From: Chroogloeocystis siderophila 5.2 s.c.1
GTDB lineage: Bacteria > Cyanobacteriota > Cyanobacteriia > Cyanobacteriales > Chroococcidiopsidaceae
Direction: 5' to 3'
DNA: 64,000 nt
Assembly (NCBI RefSeq): GCF_001904655.1
Contig: NZ_MRCC01000003.1
Location: forward strand, 248,001 to 312,000
Below are positions 18,272 to 26,534 of this stretch, piece by piece (the first letter of the stretch is position 1; every line of letters starts with the position of its first letter). The position numbers and the translations under genes were made by a program. Under the pieces are notes generated by a model. It was not told the DNA's origin, did no database searches, and saw nothing but the letters and a program-made list of their open reading frames with translations.

Positions 18272-18322
18272 CGCGATATCTCCTTATTTTCTCTCCATCC
18301 CTTTATGCCCTCGCCCCAGTAC

Positions 18323-18343
18323 GGGCAAGGCAATGCCTTGCCC
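18323..18343. repeat. Perfect palindromic repeat between urtB and urtC
   Basis: GGGCAAGGCA and TGCCTTGCCC flank one base, giving a 10-bp perfect hairpin stem within the 74-bp urtB-urtC spacer. This GGCAAGGC/GCCTTGCC element is a dispersed type in cyanobacteria. In the urt mRNA it could stabilise the urtB part or attenuate the distal genes. Confidence 0.6.
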
Positions 18344-18345
18344 CT

Positions 18346-19500
18346 TCACGCATCCACGGTGCGACCTTTCTGCGGAAATATTCCACCAGGACGCACCTGC
18401 AAAAATGCGATGATTAACGCAAATACCATTACCTTCGCCATACTTGTCGTTGCAAAGAAGGTAAAGAAATCTGCTAGCGGCTGAATTGGTGTAAATAGGA
18501 TTGCCAACGTACCTGAACCAACGAGATAATTAACAATACCAATCGCTAAAGCAGCGACGATCGTACCCACTAGCTTGCCTACACCGCCAACTACTACAAC
18601 CATAAAGGTATCGACAATGTAGTTTTGTCCGGTATTGGGTCCGACAGAACCGAGATAACTAATTGCACAGCCTGCAACGCCAGCTAAGCCCGAACCAAGC
18701 GCAAACGTAAGTGCATCAACCTTTTGTGTAGGAATTCCTAAACAAGAACTCATGCTACGATTTTGTGTGACAGCGCGAATGCGTAATCCCCAAGGCGATC
18801 GCTGTAAGAAGTAGTAAAGCCCAGCAACGCAGACGATTGTTAAAGCAATGATAAATAATCGTGCATACGGCAATTGAAAGTTACCTACTGGTAAACCACC
18901 ACGCAACCAAGTCGGTGCGGATACATCGACGTTTTGTGCGCCAAACCAAGGTTTTGTAACGGCTAGTTGATACGTATCAGCGAGGAATCTACCAGCAGCG
19001 ATCGCAATTCCCAACGATAATGGTAATAATGCGGCGACGAACCATTTACGCTGAGGACTTTGACGGCGATTTAATATCCACAAACCACCGAAAAATAACA
19101 CACAAAATATTCCTATCCCGATTACCAAAACCCAATTTACACTGCGTACAAACTGCTGCAAAATTAAACTCACGCCCCAAGTTGCTAGCAGTGTTTCTAA
19201 AGGTCGTCCGTAGAGATAACGAATGACTCCACGTTCGAGAATCAATCCCACTCCTGCCGTAACCAAAAATGCCAAGACGAGCGCAAAAAAGATATAAATA
19301 TCAAAAAAAGGTTCAGCGAACTGTCGAAAGCCATTTTGAACGACAAACGTAGTGTATGCGCCAAGCATCATCAATTCACCATGAGCTAAATTGATGACTC
19401 CCATCAGTCCAAAAACAATCGCGAGTCCTAGTGCTGCAATTAGTAAAACAGCACCAATACTAATCCCATTAAATAAGCCGTCAAACAATCCTATTAGCAC
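18346..19500 (-). CDS. urtB: Urea ABC transporter permease UrtB
   Basis: A 384-residue LivH-type permease. The N-terminal FDGLFNGISIGAVLLIAALGLA and GVINLAHGELMMLGAYTT motifs are diagnostic, as is the C-terminal SYLGSVGPNTGQNYIVDTFM stretch. Compared with short LivH proteins it has the extra central membrane segments common in cyanobacterial UrtB (about residues 120-190). Second gene of the operon, 98 bp after urtA; that spacer carries GGTAATTGCTAATTGGTAA-like heptamer sequence. Confidence 0.93.
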   Translation of the reverse strand: MLIGLFDGLFNGISIGAVLLIAALGLAIVFGLMGVINLAHGELMMLGAYTTFVVQNGFRQFAEPFFDIYIFFALVLAFLVTAGVGLILERGVIRYLYGRPLETLLATWGVSLILQQFVRSVNWVLVIGIGIFCVLFFGGLWILNRRQSPQRKWFVAALLPLSLGIAIAAGRFLADTYQLAVTKPWFGAQNVDVSAPTWLRGGLPVGNFQLPYARLFIIALTIVCVAGLYYFLQRSPWGLRIRAVTQNRSMSSCLGIPTQKVDALTFALGSGLAGVAGCAISYLGSVGPNTGQNYIVDTFMVVVVGGVGKLVGTIVAALAIGIVNYLVGSGTLAILFTPIQPLADFFTFFATTSMAKVMVFALIIAFLQVRPGGIFPQKGRTVDA

Positions 19501-19598
19501 TTATCTTCTCCCACTACGGAGTTAAAGAACGGGTAATAGGTAATTGCTAATTGGTAAGTAAGAATTTATCTAGACCAATTACCCATTACTACCCACCT

Positions 19599-20918
19599 CT
19601 AAGTCATTTTGAATCTGCCACCTTTGTTAGGATCAGACCAATCACAGGCATATCCTTTTGTTTCTTTCACGAATTGATTCCAAGGAATTGGTTCAACAGC
19701 TGAATCAGTAGAATTAATGATTTCAAACATTCCATCATCTCTGACTTCGCCGATACGCACCACCTTAGAAATATGATGGTTAGGGTGCATTGTAACTGTA
19801 CCTTCTGGAGCATCTAAAGTTTGCCCATAAGCTGCCGCACGTACCTTTGCTAAATCCTCCGCTGTACCTGCTTTTTCTACCGCTTGCTTCCACAAATAAA
19901 CGGCAATATAAGCAGCTTCCATCGGATCGTTTGTCACGCGGTCTTGCCCATATTTTTGCTTGAAAGCTTGGACAAATCTTTGGTTTGCTGGTGTCTCTAC
20001 TGTCTGGAAATAGTTCCACGCAGCGTAATGACCTTTAAGATAATCAGCACCAATAGCTCTTACTTCTTCTTCAGCAATACTCACTGACATCGAAGGATAG
20101 CGATCAGGTGTCAAGCCTGCACCTTGTAACTGCTTAAAGAATGCTACATTACTATCACCATTTAAAGTGTTATAAATGACACCGCCATTGGGTAATGCTT
20201 GACGAATTTTAGTAATAATTGGTGTAACTTCGGTGTTACCTAAAGGTAGATAGTCTTCGCCAACAATTCTGCCGCCTTTTTCTGCGACTTGCGCTTTAAT
20301 GATAGTGTTGGCAGTACGCGGAAAAACGTAATCTGAACCTACTAGAAAGAAGTCTTTGCCTTTATTTTGCAACAACCAATCGACTGATGGTTCAATTTGC
20401 TGATTCGGTGCTGCACCAGTATAAAAGATATTTTTAGAACATTCTTGTCCTTCATATTGCACTGGATACCAGAGCATATGATCTCTTTGTTCAAAAACAG
20501 GTAGAACATTCTTACGACTTGCCGAAGTCCAACACCCAAAAACTGCAACAACTCGATCTTGGTCGATTAATTTAGTTGCTTTTTCTCTAAAAGTGTCCCA
20601 GTTGGAAGCACCATCTTCTACAATCGCTTCGATGCGTCTCCCAAGAACGCCACCAGCATTATTAATTTCTTCGATTGCTAGCTGTTCTGCATCGACAACG
20701 CTTTGTTCGCTAATTGCCATTGTGCCACTGAGCGAGTGCAAGATTCCTACTTTAATCGCGTCTCCACCACTCGCAGTCGTTGTTGTACTAGCTGGCGATG
20801 ACGCATTCGTTGCACTCGTTGTTGTTTGGTTATTGGTACAAGCCTTTAAAAAAAGACTAGAACCAAGAGTTGCGGAACCATATACAAGAAATTTACGCCT
20901 ATTAAATCTGCTTACCAT
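19599..20918 (-). CDS. urtA: Urea ABC transporter substrate-binding protein UrtA
   Basis: A 439-residue binding protein of the amide/leucine-binding fold that captures urea in the periplasm. The N-terminus has a twin-arginine-like RRKFL, a hydrophobic stretch and a lipobox ending LKAC (Cys at about residue 27), so it is likely a lipoprotein. After a Ser/Thr-rich linker the conserved core begins [17 protein letters not shown]; later [14 protein letters not shown] and [18 protein letters not shown] are UrtA-typical. First gene of urtABCDE. A canonical NtcA-activated promoter lies upstream, indicating expression under nitrogen limitation. Confidence 0.95.
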   Translation of the reverse strand: MVSRFNRRKFLVYGSATLGSSLFLKACTNNQTTTSATNASSPASTTTTASGGDAIKVGILHSLSGTMAISEQSVVDAEQLAIEEINNAGGVLGRRIEAIVEDGASNWDTFREKATKLIDQDRVVAVFGCWTSASRKNVLPVFEQRDHMLWYPVQYEGQECSKNIFYTGAAPNQQIEPSVDWLLQNKGKDFFLVGSDYVFPRTANTIIKAQVAEKGGRIVGEDYLPLGNTEVTPIITKIRQALPNGGVIYNTLNGDSNVAFFKQLQGAGLTPDRYPSMSVSIAEEEVRAIGADYLKGHYAAWNYFQTVETPANQRFVQAFKQKYGQDRVTNDPMEAAYIAVYLWKQAVEKAGTAEDLAKVRAAAYGQTLDAPEGTVTMHPNHHISKVVRIGEVRDDGMFEIINSTDSAVEPIPWNQFVKETKGYACDWSDPNKGGRFKMT

Positions 20919-20972
20919 TGGCTATTGAGTACTAATATCTGAGAGTGACATCTATCTAGAGACAAGTTTGTT

Positions 20973-21014
20973 ATATTAATGCCATACTGGTAGGTGTTTT
21001 GTATCTAAGAATAC
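20973..21014 (-). promoter_or_regulatory. NtcA-activated promoter of the urt operon
   Basis: An exact NtcA consensus GTA-N8-TAC occupies 21001-21014. On the minus strand it is followed by 22 bases and then TAATAT (20973-20978), which fits the TAN3T -10 element of class II NtcA promoters with the preferred spacing. Transcription would start near 20966, leaving a leader of about 48 nt before urtA. The site is palindromic, but the plus strand has no matching -10. Confidence 0.82.
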
Positions 21015-21144
21015 TAAACTTATTCGCTACACTAATTAAGCCTTACAGTGCAGTTGCGCGCTGAATTTAAATATTTGTAATGAAATTGCCTCGATATCGA
21101 AGTTGCATAATAGAAATCAAAAGGACACCTGTGAGGATATAGTT

Positions 21145-21531
21145 ATGTCGGAAGCAGCAAAATCTTCACCAATCGTTAGTGCTGTAGCGACACTCCTAGA
21201 AAATTATGCAGCAGGAAAACGGAACTTCAATAACGCTAACTTGGGGGATGCGCAACTTCAAGGTGAAAATTTAAAAGGAGTTGACTTTAGCTATGCTGAT
21301 TTGAGTCAAGCAAAGTTGAGCAACGCAAATCTGAGAGGTGCTGATCTAAGTTATGCCGATTTGAGCCAAGCTGATTTAACGGGTACTGATTTACGAGGCA
21401 GTTTACTCTTAGGAGCAAATCTACGTCAAGCTGAACTCAAAAATGCCAAGTTAGAAGGTGCAGATTACGATCGCAATACGCATTTTCCGGAAAATTTTGA
21501 CCCTATGAGTGTGGGGATGAAGCAGAGATAA
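21145..21531 (+). CDS. Pentapeptide-repeat protein
   Basis: A 128-residue cytosolic protein made mostly of about twelve A(D/N)LXX pentapeptides (for example ADLSQAKLSNANLRGADLS), which coil into a right-handed quadrilateral beta-helix. The N-terminal 35 residues and the C-terminal YDRNTHFPENFDP segment are non-repeat caps. The function of such proteins is usually unknown. The ATG at 21145 is chosen because GAGG lies upstream and the longer frame from 21103 is not protein-like. It diverges from urtA and shares the intergenic NtcA region, but no NtcA-type -10 faces it. Confidence 0.85.
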   Translation: MSEAAKSSPIVSAVATLLENYAAGKRNFNNANLGDAQLQGENLKGVDFSYADLSQAKLSNANLRGADLSYADLSQADLTGTDLRGSLLLGANLRQAELKNAKLEGADYDRNTHFPENFDPMSVGMKQR

Positions 21532-21559
21532 TGGGTAGTTGGTAATTGGGGATAGAAGG

Positions 21560-22237
21560 TTACGAATAGTTGCCAAATGCTTGCATAACATTAGCAGCGG
21601 TTGCTGTCCAGCCAACGATTCCACCTTGGGCGCGAATCATTTCTAAGGTAGATTCTTTAAACTCTGGGAAATAGCTTGCTGTTGCATCTTCAACAAGTAA
21701 GCATTCAAAGCCGCGATCGTTGGCTTCGCGCATTGTTGTTTGGACGCAGACTTCGGTAGTCACTCCAGTGATCATCAGGTGTGTAATTCCTTGTTTGTGT
21801 AGATAGGATTCGAGAGAAGTTTGGTAAAAAGCGCCTTTACCTGGTTTAGAAATCACGATTTCGCCTGGAATTGGCTGTAATTCAGAAATAATCGCATTTC
21901 CTGATTCACCTAAAATGAGTATGCGTCCCATTGGTCCTGGATCGCCAATTTTTAACTGACCGTTTCCGCGACGCAACTTTGACGGCGGACAGTCGGATAA
22001 ATCCGGTTGATGTCCTTCAACTGTGTGAAATACGGGTAATTGACGTCTGCGGAAGATTTCGAGTAAGCTCTTAATAATGGGGATAGTTGCGCTTAAGTGA
22101 CTCACATCATTACCTAATGCTTCCCCAAATCCACCAGGTTCTAAAAAGTCACGCTGCATATCGATAATTAACAGTGCTACTTTCTGCAAATCTGAGGGAA
22201 GTTCGTAATCGTAGGGTTGTGCAGCAATTAAGACCAT
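21560..22237 (-). CDS. Isochorismatase-like cysteine hydrolase (amidohydrolase), paralogue of the BiuH-like enzyme
   Basis: A 225-residue cysteine hydrolase. The catalytic triad is visible as Asp26 (LLIIDMQRDF), Lys131 (SKPGKGAF) and Cys164 (GVTTEVCVQTT), numbered from the ATG at 22237. The same DPGPMGRIL and KPGKG landmarks occur in the biuret-hydrolase-like protein at 24273-24986, so the two are diverged paralogues. Such enzymes hydrolyse amide or ureido bonds of small N-rich molecules. The ATG overlaps the end of the cupin gene by 10 bp, so it is cotranslated with it and is the last gene of the nitrogen-scavenging group. Substrate unknown; a ureido acid or carbamate is plausible. Confidence 0.83.
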   Translation of the reverse strand: MVLIAAQPYDYELPSDLQKVALLIIDMQRDFLEPGGFGEALGNDVSHLSATIPIIKSLLEIFRRRQLPVFHTVEGHQPDLSDCPPSKLRRGNGQLKIGDPGPMGRILILGESGNAIISELQPIPGEIVISKPGKGAFYQTSLESYLHKQGITHLMITGVTTEVCVQTTMREANDRGFECLLVEDATASYFPEFKESTLEMIRAQGGIVGWTATAANVMQAFGNYS

Positions 22238-22575
22238 AGCACTACAGGTTTTTCCCAAATTGCTAAGACAATACAGCCAGTTTCACTTGTAACAGTGTGA
22301 CTCGTACCAGGAGGATTAATCACCAAAGTTCCGGTTTGGTGTTTGCCATTGCGATCGCTTTGCGAACCAGACAACACAAAAATATGTTCAAACCCAACGT
22401 GTTCGTGTTTCGGTACAACTGCACCAGGTTGATACCGTAATAGCGCCGCTGTTGCCCCCTGTTCGCCGTCTTGGTAAAAGCGATAAATATCCACTCCAGG
22501 GCGAAAAGGTTCCCAAGGTAAATCGTCATGCCAAGCAGCAATATTGAGTAAGTTCTTAAGTGTTAAAATTTTCAT
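22228..22575 (-). CDS. Single-domain cupin protein
   Basis: A 115-residue protein with a conserved beta-barrel cupin: PGAVVPKHEHVGFEHIFVLSG supplies the first metal motif (His-X-His with the later Glu/His), and INPPGTSHTVTSETG the second. The metal set HEH...E...H is intact, so it may be an enzyme or a small-molecule sensor. Cupins of this ChrR-like size often accompany catabolic operons. It overlaps the downstream cysteine hydrolase by 10 bp, which ties its role to that enzyme. Its actual activity is unknown. Confidence 0.82.
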   Translation of the reverse strand: MKILTLKNLLNIAAWHDDLPWEPFRPGVDIYRFYQDGEQGATAALLRYQPGAVVPKHEHVGFEHIFVLSGSQSDRNGKHQTGTLVINPPGTSHTVTSETGCIVLAIWEKPVVLWS

Positions 22576-22687
22576 AATTGTTTGTAATTAAGTGAACTAG
22601 TAAAAATAAAGGATGGTAACTGGAAAAATACTGATGAAGAGTTTCCGATTACCGATTACCTACTACCAACTTCAACAAGTGTGGTAT

Positions 22688-24253
22688 TTAATCATGTCCC
22701 GCCATACGTTGACCAATGGCAGTAATATCAGCGTTGGTGATCGCACTTTCATAAACAAGTTTGCCGTCGCTCATCACAACAATGCGATCGGCGAGTGTGA
22801 GAAGTTCGTCTAAATCTTCGCTGACTAATAGTACCGCAACTCCGCGATTGCGGGCGGCGACGATTTGGGTGTGAATATATTCAACAGCAGCAAAATCTAA
22901 ACCGAAACAAGGATTGGCGGCGATGAGTAAATTGATACACGAACTTGATAATTCGCGGGCTAATACAGTACGCTGGACGTTACCACCAGAAAGATTGCCT
23001 ACAGGTGTATCGACTGAAGGGGTTTTGATCGAAAAGCTACTGACCAACCCTTTAGCTGCTTCGCGCATTGCTTTGAGAACGAGTAACCAACCGAATGACG
23101 CTTGTGGGGGACGATCGAATGTGCGTAATGCTAGATTTTCTGCCACACTCATGTGCGGGACGCACGCATTGCGTAAAGGTTCTTCGGGAAGTGCAAAGAC
23201 GCGATGACGAAACATCTGTGCGCGAGTAGCAGTGTATGTTTCGCCGTTAACTAATATTTGCCCTACTGTCGCCGGACGTTGACCTGCTAAAACTTCGACT
23301 AATTCGCGTTGACCGTTACCAGAAACCCCCGCAATTCCAACAATTTCGCCACTGCTAACAGTTAAATTAATACCATTGATAGCGGCTAAACCATTGTCTT
23401 TATTGGCGTGAATGTTTTTGAGTTCTAAAACTGGAGTTGTTGCAATTGATGTTATTTTATCAAGCTGCTGCGTTTCGCGACGTTCTCCTAGCATCATTGT
23501 TGCTAAGTCAGCTAGTGATAAATCTTTAACCAAGCCATGACCTGCTTTCTTTCCTTTGCGCAGTACCGTCACTTCATCGACAAATGCCATCACTTCGCGG
23601 AATTTGTGACTAATCATCAATACGCTTAAGTTTCCCGCTTGCACTTCATTGCGGAGTAAACCCAAGACTTCATCAGCTTCCTGGGGAGTTAACACCGATG
23701 TTGGTTCATCTAAAATCAGAATGCGACTTTGTAAATAGAGTTGTTTGAGAATTTCTAGCTTTTGCTTTTGTCCCGCAGCCAATTGCATCACCGGAGTATC
23801 AAGATCAACTTGAAACGGTGCGCTTTGCATAAATGCTTTGAGTTGTGCATACTCGTTTTTCCAGTTAATTACGTTGCGATCGCTGTATCGCGACAACACT
23901 AAATTTTCCGCAACAGTCATGGCGGGGACAGAAGTAAAGTGCTGGTATACCATACCAATGCCATATTTATGCGCATCGCGAGGACTGGAAATATTACGCG
24001 ATCGCTTATCTACTAACACATCGCCTTTATCAGGAGTGTAAAAACCCATGATGCACTTGACTAGCGTACTTTTCCCCGCGCCATTTTCGCCTAAAAGTGC
24101 GTGAAACGTTCCAGGTTTGAGGTGTAGTGAAACATTATCTAGCGCTGTCATTGCGCCAAATCCTTTGGTCATGTTCACCACTTCTAAATCGGGTGGTAAA
24201 TTAGTTTTTTTACTAATAGATTGTTGTGCGATCGCATCGGTCAATCGTGACAT
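22688..24253 (-). CDS. ABC transporter ATPase with two nucleotide-binding domains (BMP/nucleoside-type importer)
   Basis: A 521-residue protein with tandem ATPase domains. Domain 1 has GENGAGKST, a weak signature (MQLAAGQKQK) and LILDEPTSVLTPQE. Domain 2 has the degenerate GVSGNGQRE Walker A, NLSGGNVQR and an ANPCFGLDFAA Walker B in which the usual acidic residues are altered, as in RbsA/YufO-type proteins where only one site hydrolyses ATP. It is the energy module for the two permeases and the BMP protein encoded upstream in the same operon, although the amidase genes are inserted between them. Confidence 0.9.
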   Translation of the reverse strand: MSRLTDAIAQQSISKKTNLPPDLEVVNMTKGFGAMTALDNVSLHLKPGTFHALLGENGAGKSTLVKCIMGFYTPDKGDVLVDKRSRNISSPRDAHKYGIGMVYQHFTSVPAMTVAENLVLSRYSDRNVINWKNEYAQLKAFMQSAPFQVDLDTPVMQLAAGQKQKLEILKQLYLQSRILILDEPTSVLTPQEADEVLGLLRNEVQAGNLSVLMISHKFREVMAFVDEVTVLRKGKKAGHGLVKDLSLADLATMMLGERRETQQLDKITSIATTPVLELKNIHANKDNGLAAINGINLTVSSGEIVGIAGVSGNGQRELVEVLAGQRPATVGQILVNGETYTATRAQMFRHRVFALPEEPLRNACVPHMSVAENLALRTFDRPPQASFGWLLVLKAMREAAKGLVSSFSIKTPSVDTPVGNLSGGNVQRTVLARELSSSCINLLIAANPCFGLDFAAVEYIHTQIVAARNRGVAVLLVSEDLDELLTLADRIVVMSDGKLVYESAITNADITAIGQRMAGHD

Positions 24254-24272
24254 TGGTTTTCCTCAGTTTTAA

Positions 24273-24986
24273 TTAAACACTGACTTGTGATCCTTGAACT
24301 CTCATCAGTGTGATCGCCTGAATAAATGCTTGCGAATCAGCAACCGCACCAAATACACCACCTTGCATTTTGATCATTTTCAACGCCGCTAAGTAGTTAC
24401 CATAATCGGTTGCGCCTGTGCAGTCGGAGAGTAGTAAACATTCATAACCGCGATCATTCGCATCGCGCATTGTCGTATGAACGCAGACATCGGTTGTAAT
24501 TCCGGTGAGGATGATATTTTGAATGGCTTTGCGTTGTAAAATTAGATCTAAATCAGTTGCGTAGAATGACCCTTTTCCTGGCTTATCGATAATCACTTCT
24601 CCTGGAAGCGGTGCAAGTTCGGGAATAATTTCCCAGCCTGGTTCGCCACGAACGAGAATTTTGCCACAAGGTCCAGGATCGCCAATTCCCGCACCAATTT
24701 GTTGTGATCGCCAGCGTTTATTTTCTGGTAAATCAGATAAATCTGGTCGATGTCCCTCGCGGGTATGAATGACATGAAAACCTTTTGCCCGTGCAATTTC
24801 TAGAACTTTCCGAATTGGTTCAATCGGTGCGCGAGTCAACGATAAATCGTATCCCATGCGATCAACATAGCCGCCAATTCCGCAAAAATCCGTCTGCATA
24901 TCAATAATTAGCAGTGCTGTATTTTCAGGACGCAAATCGCCATTAAAAGGATAGGGATACGGATCAGCTTCAACAAAATGTCCCAT
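24273..24986 (-). CDS. Biuret amidohydrolase-like cysteine hydrolase (BiuH family)
   Basis: A 237-residue isochorismatase-fold hydrolase. It closely follows the sequence I recall for Rhizobium leguminosarum biuret hydrolase Biu[54 protein letters not shown] and [19 protein letters not shown] are shared landmarks. The triad Asp29, Lys135 and Cys168 has the same 106 and 139 spacing as in BiuH. That enzyme converts biuret to allophanate and ammonia. The operon also encodes a formamidase and an allophanate-hydrolase C-terminal domain protein, which supports a ureido/amide substrate. Biuret itself remains a prediction. Confidence 0.82.
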   Translation of the reverse strand: MGHFVEADPYPYPFNGDLRPENTALLIIDMQTDFCGIGGYVDRMGYDLSLTRAPIEPIRKVLEIARAKGFHVIHTREGHRPDLSDLPENKRWRSQQIGAGIGDPGPCGKILVRGEPGWEIIPELAPLPGEVIIDKPGKGSFYATDLDLILQRKAIQNIILTGITTDVCVHTTMRDANDRGYECLLLSDCTGATDYGNYLAALKMIKMQGGVFGAVADSQAFIQAITLMRVQGSQVSV

Positions 24987-25023
24987 AGTGACTTTGGATT
25001 ATTATAAAGAAAATGCTTGCTGT

Positions 25024-26058
25024 CTAACTCTTTCCTGCTTTCCCTCGCCCCTCGCTCCTCACTCCTCGCTCCTCATAAGTTCGTGTCGGAGGTGGAAAAC
25101 CGCAAGCAGTTCCATCTTTGTGAATCACCGCGTCTTCCCAAGGGAGGCGATAGCAGCCGTTAACTAAATCTTGCATATAGGTATAAGGACAATCTTGCGC
25201 GCCGCCTTTAACGGCAACATAACCGCGATGTCCAAATTGATAAATATTATTTTCTACACCCCAGTGAATACGGGCTTCGCGGACGAGATCGGGGCGTACC
25301 TCGGCAGTGATAATTTCATCAGGGCGATCACTTCCCATCACTAACGGCGTACCGTCAAAATTGACGATCATACCTTCGCCCATCGAGTCAAACGTGCTAT
25401 CGCTACCGCACATACACACCGATGCAGTATACATCAAATTACAAAACGCATTTGCTTGGTTCGTGATTTGCCAACTATGCCGAATTGGTGCAGTGTAACC
25501 CGCCGTCCGAATCATAATTTCTGCACCTTTGTAGGCACATTCGCGTGCCATTTCGGGAAACATTCCGTCATGACAGATGATGAGTGCGATCGTGCTACCG
25601 TTAGGACCTTCGCAGACCGGAATTCCTAAATTACCTGGTTCCCACGGTTCGACAGGTATCCACGGATGCAATTTGCGGTAGTAAAGCTTTAATTCTCCGG
25701 TATCATCAATAATAATGCCGCTATTGTAGGGATTTCCGTGCGGATTGTATTCCATGATCGAGAAACAGCCCCAAATGCGGTGATCTTGACAAGCTTTTTG
25801 AAATGCAGCAACTTCTGGTCCATCCAAGCGGCACATAATTTCCGGATTCGTATCCATCGATAAGCCGTGAAGTGAATATTCCGGAAATACGGCTAAATCC
25901 ATCGCAGGTAAATTGCGGCGGGCTTTGGCGACCATCTGACAAATGCGATCGCACTGTACAGTTAAATCATCGGCAGTCACAACGTTAGGAAGTTGTAGCT
26001 GCACAAGACCGATAACGACTCCGTTAGGTGATTTGTTGAGTCCACCAAGTCCACTCAT
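25024..26058 (-). CDS. amiF: Formamidase (AmiF-like, nitrilase superfamily)
   Basis: A 344-residue nitrilase-fold amidase matching the AmiF group over its whole length: FPEYSLHGL, FSIMEYNPHGNPYNSGIII, YYRKLHPWIPVEPWEPG, ICHDGMFPEMARECAYKG and NNIYQFGHRGYVAVKGG. The catalytic residues are Glu60, Lys129 and Cys162. AmiF hydrolyses formamide to formate and ammonia. The ATG overlaps the stop of the upstream allophanate-domain gene by 4 bp (ATGA), so the two are translationally coupled. The last 15 residues (ERGVRSEGRGKAGKS) come from a GAGGAGCGAGGAGTGAGG-type low-complexity repeat and are probably a recent tail. Confidence 0.88.
   Translation of the reverse strand: MSGLGGLNKSPNGVVIGLVQLQLPNVVTADDLTVQCDRICQMVAKARRNLPAMDLAVFPEYSLHGLSMDTNPEIMCRLDGPEVAAFQKACQDHRIWGCFSIMEYNPHGNPYNSGIIIDDTGELKLYYRKLHPWIPVEPWEPGNLGIPVCEGPNGSTIALIICHDGMFPEMARECAYKGAEIMIRTAGYTAPIRHSWQITNQANAFCNLMYTASVCMCGSDSTFDSMGEGMIVNFDGTPLVMGSDRPDEIITAEVRPDLVREARIHWGVENNIYQFGHRGYVAVKGGAQDCPYTYMQDLVNGCYRLPWEDAVIHKDGTACGFPPPTRTYEERGVRSEGRGKAGKS
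25028..25078. repeat. GAGCGAGGAGTGAGGAGCGAGG low-complexity repeat at the amiF 3' end
   Basis: Tandem variants of CTCGCTCCTCACTCCTCG form a purine/pyrimidine-skewed tract that is read through by amiF. A related tract (CCCTCACTCCTCGCCCCTC) lies at about 26516-26540, at the end of the second permease gene. Confidence 0.6.
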
Positions 26059-26447
26059 GAAAGATCTCCTTTATTAGCGATATAATTGCGCCAACCACCC
26101 CAAGAGGTAATTTCACGCTGGTTTTCACATAAGATTGGTTCGCCTAAAACGCCGAGAACTTCGCTACTATCTTCGAGGACGACTTTACCGATGCAAAGTC
26201 CTGGGGGTTCTTGAAGTAAGACTTGTACGAGTCCGTTGGGGGGAATTTGCCAAATTTCAAGGGCGATCGCATTTCCACCACTGGCGACGCGCAGCATCGC
26301 GGGATGTTTGTCGTTGATTGACCAGAGGCGATACACTGGTGCGGTTTTGGCTTTGCGTACAAAGGTCGCGTTGACGGCGAGGAGATTCGGGTTGAGTTCT
26401 AATCCGCGCATTAATGTACCGTTGACGGCGAAGAGGAGGTGTTGCAT
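26055..26447 (-). CDS. Free-standing allophanate-hydrolase C-terminal domain protein
   Basis: A 130-residue protein that I recognise as the C-terminal domain of allophanate hydrolase (AtzF type): LFAVNGTLMRG at the start, FVRKAKTAPVYRLWSI, GGNAIALEIWQIP, GKVVLEDSSEVLG and ITSWGGWRNYIA at the end. In AtzF this domain follows the amidase domain and completes allophanate breakdown to ammonia and CO2. Here it stands alone and is coupled by an ATGA overlap to a formamidase, not to an amidase-signature protein. It may assist the nitrilase-type amidase or act on the product of the BiuH-like enzyme. The family is sound; the role is open. Confidence 0.75.
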   Translation of the reverse strand: MQHLLFAVNGTLMRGLELNPNLLAVNATFVRKAKTAPVYRLWSINDKHPAMLRVASGGNAIALEIWQIPPNGLVQVLLQEPPGLCIGKVVLEDSSEVLGVLGEPILCENQREITSWGGWRNYIANKGDLS

Positions 26448-26534
26448 TTTTTATGAGAAAACGAACCACTTCAGACGCAGAGGACGCAGAGGAGAAATAT
26501 ATATGATGTTCTCTCATCCCTCACTCCTCGCCCC

